Notes: generated by a model from the sequence alone, not told the origin. A stretch of 64,000 bases of DNA from JALJPB01 sp034111045 (GCA_034111045.1 JAWUYA010000011.1:1-64000); one strand, 5' to 3'. Positions 1-9,649 are shown, numbered from the stretch's first letter. Numbers and translations are program-made.

Positions 1-32
1 AAGCTAATTATTTTCTATAAAAATTAAATAAT

Positions 33-109
<77 letters not shown>

Positions 110-177
110 TCCGAATGAACTTCTCAATAAATTAAGAAGTAAGTCAATAACATTTTTAATTCTTGTTATTAAAGAAT

Positions 178-254
<77 letters not shown>

Positions 255-361
255 TCCGAATGGTTTAAGTATTACCAAAAAGGTAAAGTTAAACAAGCCA
301 AGTTTTTTTTAATTCAAACTCAAGAATTATTATCAAAGTTCAATACCCTGAAAACGAGCGT

Positions 362-390
362 ATAATAAGGATACCTTAGGTAGATTGCAA
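362..390 (-). promoter_or_regulatory. candidate promoter of the initiator tRNA pair
   Basis: On the minus strand TTGCAA (385-390) is followed after 17 bp by TATTAT (362-367) and then by a GC-containing ACGCTC discriminator, as in stringently controlled stable-RNA promoters. It would give a leader of about 100 nt before copy 2. An overlapping alternative -35, TTGACA at 398-403, has a poorer -10 partner. Apart from this and the two entries that follow, I see nothing in the 379-bp stretch between the tRNAs and rlmL. Confidence 0.45.
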
Positions 391-501
391 CTTGTTTTGT
401 CAATTAATTTACCTATTGTACAATTGGTCGACTAAACGATTTAAAAATATACTTATTGTCCTGTTTTTATCAACATTATCCTTTAAAAAGCAATATAGAC
501 A

Positions 502-531
502 ACTATTAACGACCATTTAATAGTTAATAGT
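502..531. repeat. 9-bp inverted repeat upstream of rlmL (operator-like)
   Basis: ACTATTAAC (502-510) and GTTAATAGT (523-531) are perfect inverted copies separated by 12 bp. They sit directly upstream of the putative rlmL -10 element, where a regulator would be expected to bind. No regulator is identified. Confidence 0.4.
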
Positions 532-559
532 TTAAGTGCAGAGAGTCTTTGTTTATAAT
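531..559 (+). promoter_or_regulatory. candidate rlmL promoter
   Basis: A consensus TATAAT at 554-559 lies 75 bp before the chosen rlmL start. The hexamer 17 bp upstream (TTTAAG, 531-536) is a weak -35 match, so the call depends mainly on the -10. Confidence 0.4.
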
Positions 560-633
560 CTCGCAACTATTTCCACTCTCTTATAAAGATGGTGTGAGAA
601 GATCAATTTTTAGATTATTTTGTGGAACCAAAA

Positions 634-2781
634 ATGCATCAATTTTTAGCGTTAACATCCTTTGGCATTGAAGTGCTCCTTGCCGATGAGATTAAATCTC
701 TTGGTGGTGAACAAGTGGTTCAAAAACCTGAAGGCGTTTATTTTAATGCTTCCCTCGACAAAGGCTATCACATCGCATTGTGGACTCGAATGGCTACCCG
801 CGTGATGTTAAAGCTAGGTGAAGGTGATGCTAATAACAAAGAACAGTTGTTTAACACGGCGAGTAAAATTAACTGGTCTGAACATTTTTCACCTTTTTCT
901 ACTTTCGCTATTGATTTTGTTGGTGTTAGTGAAGAAATTCGAAATACACAATTTGGTGGTTTAACCGTAAAAGATGCGGTAGTGGACCATTTTACTGACC
1001 AAGGTATTGAACGGCCATCGGTTGATAAAACTTCCCCTGATCTACGTTTTCAAGCGCGCTTACTTCGCCAACAAGTGATTATTTATTTAGATTTTTCAGG
1101 AAGAGGACTTTTCCAACGTGGCTATCGTAAAAACAGCGGTGCTGCACCATTAAAAGAGAATTTAGCGGCAGCATTGGTTCAACGTTCTGGTTGGTTAAAA
1201 GACACCAGTAAGCCATTGCTTGACCCAATGTGCGGCTCTGGCACTATTTTGATTGAAGCGGTTGCTATGGCAGCAGGTCAAGCACCAGGGATTGAACGAC
1301 AGTCATGGGGTTTTGTTCATTGGCTTCATCATGCAGAAGAACTATGGCAAGAGCAGTTACAATCTGCCAAGGTACAATCACGTAAAGGCTTAAATGGGTT
1401 AACGAAAGTTAAAGTCTTTGGCAATGATATTGATAGTCGTGTTATTAATACCGCTCAAGAAAATACTAGAAATGCCCAATTACAGCAATTTATCGAATTC
1501 TCTTGCAAGGATATTAATCAACTAGCAAATAACTTTGGCAAATCAGGCACAGTGTTATTTAACCCACCTTATGGTGAGCGTATTGGAGAATTACCTGAAT
1601 TAGTAGAAAACTTTGTCACTTTTGGTCAAACGCTTAAAACACAGTTTTTGACTTGGCGTTTAGCTATTTTAACCGCTAACACCGATATGTTAGCGATGTT
1701 AAAACTCTCAAGTTTTAAACGTTACAAATTTAAAAATGGTCCTTTAGATTGTCAATTAGCTTTGTACGAGGTAAATGACAAGCAACTTGCGAAAGATGCG
1801 GTAAATCCAAACACAGATTTTGGTGAACAAAATGATTCAGACTTTGCTAACAGATTACATAAAAATATTAAGAAGTTTAAAGGCTGGATTAAAGCAGAAA
1901 AAATTGAGTGTTATCGTTTATATGATGCCGATATACCGGAATATAATGTTGCTGTAGATGTTTACGGTGACTATGTTGTTGTTCATGAATACTCTGCGCC
2001 ATCGACCATAGATGCAGACAAGGCGGCAAAACGCTTACAAGAAGTTATTTATTGGACCCCTAAAGTGCTTAATATTGGCACCGACAAGCTGGTATTAAAA
2101 ACGAGGCAGAAGCAGAAAGGGGCCAATCAATACCAAAAAGTTGATAAATCAAAGCAATTTATTGTTGTTAATGAATACGGTGCTAAGTTGAAAGTCAACT
2201 TGTGGGATTATCTTGATACTGGATTGTTTTTAGATCATCGTAAAACTCGACAAATAGTGGCAAAAAAAGCGAACAAAAAATCTTTGCTGAACATGTTCGC
2301 TTACACGGGCTCAGTGTCTTTACAAGCGGCACTTAATGGTGCAAATTCAGTAACCACTGTTGACATGTCAAACACTTACCTTAGTTGGGCACAAGATAAT
2401 TTTATACTCAATAAACTCGTTAGCCATAAATACCAATTTGTTCAAGCCGATTGTTTACAGTGGTTAAAGGATTTTGATGCGACTAAAAACACACCATTTG
2501 ATCTGGTGTTTATTGATCCCCCCACATTTTCCAATTCAAAACGTATGGAAGAGAGTTTTGACGTGCAGCGTGATTATGTGTCATTAATTACTGACGCTTT
2601 AAACGCTTTAGCCCCTCAAGGTGAAATAATATTTACCAATAACAAGCGTAATTTTAAAATGGATGTTGAGGCTATGCTTCAACTGGGTTTAACGGTTAAA
2701 CCAATGACAGAGATAACCCGTGATAAAGACTTTGCTCGAAACAAACACATACATAATAGTTGGTCGCTCATTCGCCATTAA
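634..2781 (+). CDS. rlmL: RlmKL bifunctional 23S rRNA methyltransferase
   Basis: This 715-aa fused enzyme methylates 23S rRNA: the N-terminal RlmL half makes m2G2445 and the C-terminal RlmK half makes m7G2069 (known for the E. coli orthologue, 702 aa). An N-terminal THUMP region precedes a Rossmann fold with DPMCGSG at about 197-203 and the catalytic NPPYGER motif near 310. The second methyltransferase has FSYTG-like NMFAYTGS and FIDPPTF near 625. A GTG at 622 is in frame, but the ATG at 634 gives MHQFLALTSFG, which matches where the family normally begins, and a GGAA lies 6 nt before it. A single gene with no frameshift; the small glutaredoxin-like gene follows after 50 nt. Confidence 0.96.
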   Translation: MHQFLALTSFGIEVLLADEIKSLGGEQVVQKPEGVYFNASLDKGYHIALWTRMATRVMLKLGEGDANNKEQLFNTASKINWSEHFSPFSTFAIDFVGVSEEIRNTQFGGLTVKDAVVDHFTDQGIERPSVDKTSPDLRFQARLLRQQVIIYLDFSGRGLFQRGYRKNSGAAPLKENLAAALVQRSGWLKDTSKPLLDPMCGSGTILIEAVAMAAGQAPGIERQSWGFVHWLHHAEELWQEQLQSAKVQSRKGLNGLTKVKVFGNDIDSRVINTAQENTRNAQLQQFIEFSCKDINQLANNFGKSGTVLFNPPYGERIGELPELVENFVTFGQTLKTQFLTWRLAILTANTDMLAMLKLSSFKRYKFKNGPLDCQLALYEVNDKQLAKDAVNPNTDFGEQNDSDFANRLHKNIKKFKGWIKAEKIECYRLYDADIPEYNVAVDVYGDYVVVHEYSAPSTIDADKAAKRLQEVIYWTPKVLNIGTDKLVLKTRQKQKGANQYQKVDKSKQFIVVNEYGAKLKVNLWDYLDTGLFLDHRKTRQIVAKKANKKSLLNMFAYTGSVSLQAALNGANSVTTVDMSNTYLSWAQDNFILNKLVSHKYQFVQADCLQWLKDFDATKNTPFDLVFIDPPTFSNSKRMEESFDVQRDYVSLITDALNALAPQGEIIFTNNKRNFKMDVEAMLQLGLTVKPMTEITRDKDFARNKHIHNSWSLIRH

Positions 2782-2831
2782 CATCTGGCTTTACTGATAG
2801 ATTTTTAGGAACAGCTACTTTGGAAAGTAAA

Positions 2832-3080
2832 ATGAATATACGTTTTAATTTATACAGCAGTGAAGGCTGCCACTTATGCGAATTAGCCTTGGCCATTTGT
2901 CAGCCTTTAATCACCAATGACAAATTGAGCATTGTCGATATTGTTGATGATGAAAAATTAGTGGCACTTTATGGTGTCAATATACCTGTTCTCGAACGTT
3001 TTAATGCCAATGATACCAATGAGACAAAAAAACTCTTTTGGCCTTTTACCGCAAATCAAGTGAGTCAGCTATTGGTCTAG
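2832..3080 (+). CDS. small glutaredoxin-family (thioredoxin-fold) protein
   Basis: An 82-aa protein with the redox motif C13-H-L-C16 directly after the first beta strand (LYSSEGCHLCELA), then a short thioredoxin-like core with a cis-Pro-type loop (NIPVLER). This matches the glutaredoxin-like DUF836 family, a set of thiol proteins of unknown partner, often found beside rlmL and uup in gammaproteobacteria. The frame stays open upstream to 2760, overlapping rlmL, but the ATG at 2832 is preceded by GGAAAG at 2822-2827 and starts the recognisable domain, so I use it. Likely co-transcribed with rlmL. The function beyond a thiol-redox role is not known. Confidence 0.8.
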   Translation: MNIRFNLYSSEGCHLCELALAICQPLITNDKLSIVDIVDDEKLVALYGVNIPVLERFNANDTNETKKLFWPFTANQVSQLLV

Positions 3081-3184
3081 ACCAAGGGTTAAAAAATCAA
3101 GCAGAATATTATCAGTAGCTATTGGAATAATAGTTACTTCAATTAATTATAAAGAAAAACAGTTAAAAGAAGTTATATATACTT

Positions 3185-5095
3185 ATGGAATTATTAAGAA
3201 TTGCCAACGCAGAACTCGCTTTTGGTGAAGATAAAATATTAGACAAAGCCGAGCTGAGTGTACAAACAGGTGAACGTATCTGTTTAGTTGGTCGTAATGG
3301 AGCGGGTAAGTCGACATTAATGAAAATATTAATGGGTAGACAGACCCTAGATGATGGTCAAATCTTAAAATCAAGCACTATGCAGATGGCAATGCTAGAG
3401 CAAGACCCACCAGAGTCCTCTGATAGTACTGTATTTGATTATGTTGCCCAAGGTGTACAAGAAAATGCTGACTTAATTCGCCGTTATCATGCACTGATTC
3501 ATGACGTCACCGAAGATCCATCAGAAAAAAACCTTAATAAACTCAGTAAAGTGCAAGATCAACTAGAGCAAGCTAACGCATGGCAAGATGAGCAGCGTAT
3601 TGAACAGGCGATGAGTACATTATCACTTAATGCCGATGATAAAATAGCTGACCTTTCAGGTGGTTGGTTACGTAAGCTGGCGCTCGCTAAAGCGCTTGTT
3701 ACTCAACCTGACATATTATTACTTGATGAGCCAACCAACCATTTAGATATTGAAAGTGTGCTATGGCTAGAAAAGTTTTTAATAGACTTCGCTGGCACCA
3801 TTATTTTTATTAGTCATGATAGGGCATTTATACGAGGTTTATCAACACGTATTCTTGACTTAGACCGTGGACAATTGAAAAGCTATCCGGGAAATTATGA
3901 TTTATACATAGAGCAAAAAGCGCATGACTTGCAGGTTGAAGATCAACAGAACGCGTTATTTGATAAACGACTTGCCGAAGAAGAAGTTTGGATCCGCCAA
4001 GGAGTAAAGGCAAGACGTACTCGTAATGAGGGCAGAGTAAGATCGCTTGAAAAACTTCGTTTGGAGCGAAATGCTCGTCGTGAAGTACGCAATCAAAGTA
4101 CGATGAATATTACTCACGGCGATCGTTCAGGTAAGCTAGTATTTGAAGCGGAAGACTTAACCATAGCGTTTGATGGAAGAGTTATCATTGAAAAGTTAAA
4201 TCTGTTGATAACAAGAAACGACCGCTTAGCGCTGATTGGTGCCAATGGTACAGGTAAATCAACCCTGATTAAAATGATCATGGAAAAACTTGAGCCAACA
4301 AGCGGACAAATGCGCTCAGGTGTTAATCTTGAAATTGCTTATTTTGATCAACACAGAGAAGCACTTGATCTCAATAAAACAGTGCAAGAGATTGTTGGTG
4401 AAGGTAAACAAGAGGTCATTGTCAACGGTAAGCCTCGTCACGTTTTAGGTTACCTGCAAGATTTCCTTTTTAGCCCCAAACGTGCCAGAACACCTGTAAG
4501 AGCATTGTCTGGTGGTGAGAAAAACCGTTTATTACTTGCTCGACTATTTTTACGTCCGAGTAATTTACTTATTCTTGATGAGCCAACCAATGATTTAGAC
4601 ATTGAAACTTTAGAGCTATTAGAAGAAGTTGTTGCAAATTATGCAGGAACCGTTATTTTAGTTAGCCATGATAGAGACTTTGTTAATAATTGTATCAATA
4701 CTTGCCTTTACTTTGATGGAAGTGGTCAAATAAACCAAATCGTTGGCGGTTATGATGATGTTGATGACTATTTAGCACATAAAACTCAACAACGTCAATC
4801 GTTGGAAGAAGGAGGGGGAGGTAAAGCTAAAAAAACACAGCAACAAAATAATCCCGTCGTGACTAACGTGATGCAAAAGAAAAAGCGGTCATTTAAAGAA
4901 ATGAAAGAGCTTGAAGAGTTACCTGCAATGATTGATGACATAGAGCATTCTATTGAAGCTTTACAAATACAAGTTAATGCAGCTGATTTTTTCAGTCAAG
5001 ATGAACAGATAACTAAAAATATATTGAACCAGCTAGCAGAAAGTGAGTCCAAACTCGACGTTATCTATAAAAGATGGCAAGAGCTAGATGAATAA
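3185..5095 (+). CDS. uup: Uup, ABC-F family ATPase
   Basis: A 636-aa soluble ABC-F protein with two tandem nucleotide-binding domains and no membrane segments. NBD1 has GRNGAGKST at 36-44, the signature LSGGWLRK and the Walker B/D-loop LLLDEPTNHLD. NBD2 has GANGTGKST, LSGGEKNR and LLILDEPTNDLD. An arginine-rich linker (RRTRNEGRVRSLEKLR) lies between them. The last 90 or so residues form the charged coiled-coil C-terminal domain diagnostic of Uup, which binds DNA in E. coli. ABC-F proteins act on the ribosome, and Uup has been tied to ribosome assembly and transposon excision. The order rlmL, small thiol protein, uup is the usual gammaproteobacterial arrangement. Confidence 0.95.
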   Translation: MELLRIANAELAFGEDKILDKAELSVQTGERICLVGRNGAGKSTLMKILMGRQTLDDGQILKSSTMQMAMLEQDPPESSDSTVFDYVAQGVQENADLIRRYHALIHDVTEDPSEKNLNKLSKVQDQLEQANAWQDEQRIEQAMSTLSLNADDKIADLSGGWLRKLALAKALVTQPDILLLDEPTNHLDIESVLWLEKFLIDFAGTIIFISHDRAFIRGLSTRILDLDRGQLKSYPGNYDLYIEQKAHDLQVEDQQNALFDKRLAEEEVWIRQGVKARRTRNEGRVRSLEKLRLERNARREVRNQSTMNITHGDRSGKLVFEAEDLTIAFDGRVIIEKLNLLITRNDRLALIGANGTGKSTLIKMIMEKLEPTSGQMRSGVNLEIAYFDQHREALDLNKTVQEIVGEGKQEVIVNGKPRHVLGYLQDFLFSPKRARTPVRALSGGEKNRLLLARLFLRPSNLLILDEPTNDLDIETLELLEEVVANYAGTVILVSHDRDFVNNCINTCLYFDGSGQINQIVGGYDDVDDYLAHKTQQRQSLEEGGGGKAKKTQQQNNPVVTNVMQKKKRSFKEMKELEELPAMIDDIEHSIEALQIQVNAADFFSQDEQITKNILNQLAESESKLDVIYKRWQELDE

Positions 5096-5193
5096 TCACC
5101 CATTTTTATAACCCGTTAAGTTAACAGCAAATCTTTATTTCCGTTGTTAAGCAAAACAAGCCATAAATAAGCAATAAAGAGTTTAGAAGTTAA

Positions 5194-6978
5194 ATGAATA
5201 TATTTGTTAAATCAATGTTGGCACTCTCAATGACCAGTGCTATGACTTTACCCCTAGTAAATGCAGCCACTTATAAAGTGATTGACAAAGGGGCGGTTAA
5301 CGTGAAAAATAATTATGCGCAGCAAGCCAATAATAATGGCGATATGGTGCTCTCAGGCACTGATCTGTATAATTTTCCTGTCCAATTTCAATATCTTGAT
5401 GATGATGACTTTACAACTATTGAAGCTTATGCTGCAGTAACCAGTTTAAGTTTGGATGAATTAGAGCCCATTGAAAATATTGATGCCCTTAAAGCCGGTA
5501 ATCCAACAGCCAACGACTTAGCTTGGACTGTTCGATGGTTACAAACAAAAGCTACAGATTATTTATACCAAAAAGTCGGTGGCACACTGGCTATGATCAG
5601 CTCAGGTGATAGTAACGCAGAAATTACTGTTTTTGATGATAATGAACTTATACCTCAATCTCGTTCAACAATTGATATCGTTAAAGGTGTTACTGATAAC
5701 GGTTGGTTATACGGAAGCGGCTCGGCTCCTTATCTACCAGAGAGTTTTGTTAATAGCAGTGATGTAGATAACACTTTTTGGTATCGTGAGTTTGCTAATA
5801 GAGCATTTTTCTCTGATGACAGAGGTGTCAATATTTATCAAATTAAGCCATCAAGTGAAAATAATACCGATCCGGATAAAAATTATGGTGGTGTCTCTGG
5901 TATTTTAGATATCAGTGAGACATACATTGCCGCTGGTTTTATGAGTACTAAGATAATCAATAGTATTGAAGAAGTTATTGAATCTGCTACTGAGGATCAA
6001 GGTTGTGCTAATCCTGACTTGATAGCAGATATACCTTCAAAAATTTGCATTCAAACCTACCGTGATCAAAGTACTGCTAACTCATATCAAATTCGAGCAT
6101 TTAAAGCCGCATTAACAGGAGGTGGAGAGAGTACAGTTGAAGATTTAGGTTTATTAATTACTCCGCATGAAGATGATGAAAGAGTCTTTGAAAGCTATGC
6201 TCAAGCAGTAAATAATGAGGGTGTCGTGGTCGGCTACTCACATGCTTGGGTTGATGAAAGCCAAACAACACCGACGATTAATCAATCAAGAAGTTTATAC
6301 GCTGCTGTATTTAAAGAGGGCGAAGTTATCTCTTTGGCTCAAGACCATGGTGAACACTTTAACTCTCGTGCTTACGACATCAATAATGCCGGTATTGCCA
6401 CTGGCCATGTGACCATGGCAATAAGTGGAAAATCACGGACAAAATTTTATTATATTGATACCACCAATGTCGATGAGATGGAATTAATAATACCGACTGA
6501 CTTTTTTGATAGCTCATCGAGTACTGCAAGAGCAATAAATGAAAATGGCTTTATTGTCGGTGAAGGTGAAGTTGAAACACATACTGATAGTACTCAAAAT
6601 CCACGACGCACACATGCTTTTCTATATGACCTTAACAATGATGTTTTTCAAGACCTTAATGACTTAACTGCCTGTAATAGCCAATACAGCATCATCGAGG
6701 CTCGAGATATCAATGAAAACAATGTTATTTCTGCTTCTGCTATCTATAAAGTTCAGCGTAAAGATGCAAAAGGTGAGTTGATTTTTGATGATCAAGGTGA
6801 GCCTTTAATGGTAGATGTGGTTCGAGCTGTGAGATTAGAGCCCATGGAAGAAGATGGTCAGATTTGCACTGCTGAAGAGGCAGGTAAAGTTATCCGTCAA
6901 GGGGCAAGTTTTGGCTTGTTATCATTATTTGCTTTATTAATTGCCGGTTTACGTCGACGTTTATATACCGCTATATAA
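5194..6978 (+). CDS. secreted DUF3466 family protein with GlyGly-CTERM-like tail
   Basis: A 594-aa exported protein. Residues 1-25 form a signal peptide with likely cleavage after VNA. The body has repeated motifs of the type A-x-D-I-N-N/E-x-G-x-A/V-x-G (for example YDINNAGIATGH, RAINENGFIVGE and QAVNNEGVVVGY), the extracellular HAF-like repeats of DUF3466 that suggest a beta-propeller. The C-terminus carries GASFGLLSLFALLIAGL followed by RRR, a tripartite small-residue/TM/basic tail like the GlyGly-CTERM signal processed by rhombosortase, here with GA instead of GG. Function is unknown; surface or type II secretion-linked location is inferred. The start ATG at 5194 directly precedes the signal peptide. 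Confidence 0.82.
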   Translation: MNIFVKSMLALSMTSAMTLPLVNAATYKVIDKGAVNVKNNYAQQANNNGDMVLSGTDLYNFPVQFQYLDDDDFTTIEAYAAVTSLSLDELEPIENIDALKAGNPTANDLAWTVRWLQTKATDYLYQKVGGTLAMISSGDSNAEITVFDDNELIPQSRSTIDIVKGVTDNGWLYGSGSAPYLPESFVNSSDVDNTFWYREFANRAFFSDDRGVNIYQIKPSSENNTDPDKNYGGVSGILDISETYIAAGFMSTKIINSIEEVIESATEDQGCANPDLIADIPSKICIQTYRDQSTANSYQIRAFKAALTGGGESTVEDLGLLITPHEDDERVFESYAQAVNNEGVVVGYSHAWVDESQTTPTINQSRSLYAAVFKEGEVISLAQDHGEHFNSRAYDINNAGIATGHVTMAISGKSRTKFYYIDTTNVDEMELIIPTDFFDSSSSTARAINENGFIVGEGEVETHTDSTQNPRRTHAFLYDLNNDVFQDLNDLTACNSQYSIIEARDINENNVISASAIYKVQRKDAKGELIFDDQGEPLMVDVVRAVRLEPMEEDGQICTAEEAGKVIRQGASFGLLSLFALLIAGLRRRLYTAI

Positions 6979-6988
6979 ATACGAAATT

Positions 6989-7012
6989 AGCCGCTACTGA
7001 ACCATAGCGGCT
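6989..7012 (+). terminator. hairpin after the DUF3466 gene
   Basis: AGCCGCTA (6989-6996) and TAGCGGCT (7005-7012) form a perfect 8-bp stem with an 8-nt loop, 10 nt after the stop codon. There is no good U tract after it, so it may be a weak terminator or an mRNA 3'-end stabiliser. Confidence 0.5.
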
Positions 7013-7108
7013 GTACTTATCAATAGATACTAAGATGGCAAGGAGTAGATGCTTATCAGAGGTTTTTAGCTTTTGTAGTGACTAACTAAGTAACAATCAC
7101 CGCTACCT

Positions 7109-7345
7109 TTATATCTCTTTACTAACAAAAGCAAAGCGCTTTTGTATTTTACCTTCTCGTTCAATAGTTTCATCAAACATAGACAAAGGTCTTACCCAAA
7201 TATCTTGGTTATTCTTGTTATCATCATCCTTTTTATCTAAGGGGAAATAAACGACCATAAATTCTTCATTTTCACTGTGTTTAGCAATATGAATAACTTG
7301 GTAAAAGTTACCTTTAAAGTGTTGGTATTTTCCACATATAATCAT
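7109..7345 (-). CDS. DUF1653 domain protein
   Basis: A 78-aa soluble protein that is essentially a single DUF1653 domain: GKYQHFKGNFYQVIHIAKHSE, then a strand VVYFPL, an acidic lysine-rich insert (DKKDDDNKNN) and the closing IWVRPLSMFDE. The frame is open to a TTG at 7375, but the ATG at 7345 has AAGG about 10 nt upstream and begins the domain. The family has no assigned biochemical role. It lies just downstream of dinG on the same strand (41 nt gap) and could be co-transcribed with it. Confidence 0.8.
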   Translation of the reverse strand: MIICGKYQHFKGNFYQVIHIAKHSENEEFMVVYFPLDKKDDDNKNNQDIWVRPLSMFDETIEREGKIQKRFAFVSKEI

Positions 7346-7386
7346 TTTTCTGTACCTTATATTTTTATTATTCAAGTTTACACTAT

Positions 7387-9513
7387 TTATTCAACTACTC
7401 GCTCATAGGGAGGAAGTGAATCAAGTAGCTGTTTACCATAGCGCTTGGTGATGAGCCTTTTATCCATTATCGTTATCACGCCTTCATCTTGTTCGTTTCT
7501 TAATAATCTGCCGGTCGCTTGCACTAGTTTTTTAGAGGTTTCGGGTACGGATAATGACATAAAGGGGTTGCCTCCTTTAACGATAATATATTCAGCTTGA
7601 GCCTGTTCTACAGGTGAGGTTGGCACTGAGAAAGGGAGTTTGGTGATAATCAAATTAGTTAAGTATTTACCGGGTAAATCAAGCCCTTCTGAAAAACTTT
7701 GTGTGCCAAAAATAATACTACATTGGTCTTTATCACAACGTTTCTTATGTGTTTGAATTATCTGCTGACGTGAATGTTCCCCTTGAATTTGAATATTCAT
7801 TTTGTTTCTATCACGCAATGTTTCAGCGACTTTCTCCATTTGCCAATAAGAAGAGAACAACACTAAACTTGCCTGGCCTTGTTCAATATACTGTGGCAGT
7901 TTTTTTATTAACTCGTCAGTAAATTGTGGTGAACTCGGTTCATTGTCCATTTTAGCAATGACCAACTGAGCGTTGTTTTGGTAATCAAATGGTGAGCTAA
8001 CTTGCTGATATTGACTACCATCATTATTTTTTAGGCCACTTTGAAAGCGAAAGTGATCAAAAGAGTTAAGTGCTAGTAGAGTTGCTGAGCATAAAACAGC
8101 GCCTTCACATTTACTCCAAAGCATCTCTTCCAAAGTAAATCCTACTTCTATCGGCGATGCACTTATCAAATAATCTTGACGTTTCCCTTCAATGATTTCC
8201 AGCCACCTGGCCATAGGAGCACCCTTATCACTGTCGGTTTTGGCATACATAGTCCATAGAGCGGTTAAATTCTCTAATCGTTGAATTAAAAATCCAGCTT
8301 CTGCTAATAAAGGCTCTGCCAAATACATTTGTGTCTCACCATCTTTAACAGACTCCATTAAAAAGTTATAAAGTTTATTAACATGGCTAAGTGATTTTTT
8401 ACCAAGTGCTTGAATATCTACTGCCCAATTTTTTAAGGTGCTGGGGATCAGTCCATTTTCAAAACGATATATTTGTTGATCATCTTTTTTAAAGCCGTTG
8501 GCATTTTTTTGCTCTTGAGTATAAGGGAAATAGGTGTTTTTATTACTCTCTATAAAGCTAATGACCTTTTGTATTTCAAGTAATAAATCTTGACAGTCAT
8601 CGCCTAATTTTAGTGCAGGTGATATTGATCTTTGTGACTTAATTAATTTAGCCATTTTATCACCGGTTTCACTGAGTTTATTTAACCAATCTACCGCACC
8701 TTTTAAGGTGACACTGGCACTGGAATGATCTCGGGTTACCTTGGGTAAATGATGTGCTTCATCAATGATATAAAAGGTATCTTCAGGTGAAGGCAATATT
8801 CTACCCCCTCCTAATTCAAGATCAGCCAATAACAAGCTATGATTTATAACTAAAACATTGGCTTGTTCCATTGTTTCTCTGGCTTTATGAAACGGGCAAT
8901 GAGAATGCTCAGCTAGATGTTTTAAGCAGCTGTGTTTATCACTTTGTATCTGTTGCCATATTTGATGAGGAATAGACTCAGGCCAGGAGTCTATATCACC
9001 TAACCAACTTCCATCAGTTAATGCCTTATACATTGAATTTAATGAACGTATATCAACAGCTTTGGGTTTTTCAGCAAAAGTAAACCCTGTTTGAGGTGAT
9101 GCTGAACTTGCATTTGATGAAACCGCTTGCGATAATTTTTGACGACAAACATATCTTTGCCTACCTTTAGCTAAGGTAAAAGTGAAGTTAAGCCCTGAAT
9201 GTTCTTTTAAAAAAGGTAAATCTTTATCGACTAGTTGTTCTTGTAAAGCGACAGTTGCTGTTGAAATACACACTTTTTTATCACGAGAAAGCGCCAGTGG
9301 AATTGCCCCCAAAGAATAAGCGAGAGACTTACCAGTACCGGTGCCAGCCTCAACGGTGATAATCTTTCTCTCCTTTGAATATTCACCGGCTAATGTTTTG
9401 GCAATTTCAGCGATAAGAAAAGTTTGTTGTGATCTGGGGTTGAAGTTTGTTAAATTTTCACCGATGGTTTTATAGGCACCACGAATAATTTGTTTGATTT
9501 TGTCACTTAACAT
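7387..9513 (-). CDS. dinG: DinG family ATP-dependent DNA helicase
   Basis: A 708-aa superfamily 2 helicase of the XPD/DinG iron-sulfur class, which unwinds 5' to 3' and removes R-loops and G-quadruplex blocks in E. coli. Walker A is GTGTGKS at 57-63, the DEAH box is at 251-254, motif V/VI is GTQSFSEGLD and QATGRLLR, and the end KRYGKQLLDSLPPYE matches E. coli DinG. The Fe-S domain shows C123, C196 and C206, but the residue equivalent to E. coli C199 is not cysteine: the segment reads SCLKHLAEHSHCPF. Histidines 199, 203 or 205 may substitute. Divergent from polB across 136 bp; in E. coli both genes are SOS-induced. The start ATG is at 9513. Confidence 0.92.
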   Translation of the reverse strand: MLSDKIKQIIRGAYKTIGENLTNFNPRSQQTFLIAEIAKTLAGEYSKERKIITVEAGTGTGKSLAYSLGAIPLALSRDKKVCISTATVALQEQLVDKDLPFLKEHSGLNFTFTLAKGRQRYVCRQKLSQAVSSNASSASPQTGFTFAEKPKAVDIRSLNSMYKALTDGSWLGDIDSWPESIPHQIWQQIQSDKHSCLKHLAEHSHCPFHKARETMEQANVLVINHSLLLADLELGGGRILPSPEDTFYIIDEAHHLPKVTRDHSSASVTLKGAVDWLNKLSETGDKMAKLIKSQRSISPALKLGDDCQDLLLEIQKVISFIESNKNTYFPYTQEQKNANGFKKDDQQIYRFENGLIPSTLKNWAVDIQALGKKSLSHVNKLYNFLMESVKDGETQMYLAEPLLAEAGFLIQRLENLTALWTMYAKTDSDKGAPMARWLEIIEGKRQDYLISASPIEVGFTLEEMLWSKCEGAVLCSATLLALNSFDHFRFQSGLKNNDGSQYQQVSSPFDYQNNAQLVIAKMDNEPSSPQFTDELIKKLPQYIEQGQASLVLFSSYWQMEKVAETLRDRNKMNIQIQGEHSRQQIIQTHKKRCDKDQCSIIFGTQSFSEGLDLPGKYLTNLIITKLPFSVPTSPVEQAQAEYIIVKGGNPFMSLSVPETSKKLVQATGRLLRNEQDEGVITIMDKRLITKRYGKQLLDSLPPYERVVE

Positions 9514-9574
9514 GTCAGTAATACTATTCCAGAACGTTGATAATTCAAAAATTTAGCTATGGTGACATTAAATT

Positions 9575-9611
9575 CTGTTTATGTCTATAAATACTGTATA
9601 CACTACTGTAT
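9575..9611. repeat. repeated CTGT(T/A)TA half-sites in the dinG-polB intergenic region
   Basis: TACTGTAT occurs twice as a direct repeat (9592-9599 and 9604-9611, period 12), and a related CTGTTTAT begins at 9575. These are like LexA half-sites, but none is paired as CTGT-N8-ACAG, so they do not make a canonical SOS box. Location between two genes known to be LexA-regulated in E. coli is the reason to record them. Confidence 0.3.
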
Positions 9612-9649
9612 GGATTTTTCTCCCTTTTTATCAATTATTATAAATTAAG

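Noticed and set aside
622..633. GTG at 622 as the rlmL start
   Set aside because: The family begins at the following ATG (634), and the GTG has no ribosome binding site; GGAA lies after it and serves the ATG.
9592..9611. LexA box between dinG and polB
   Set aside because: The half-sites are direct repeats; no CTGT-N8-ACAG pair is present on either strand, so I kept it only as a repeat.
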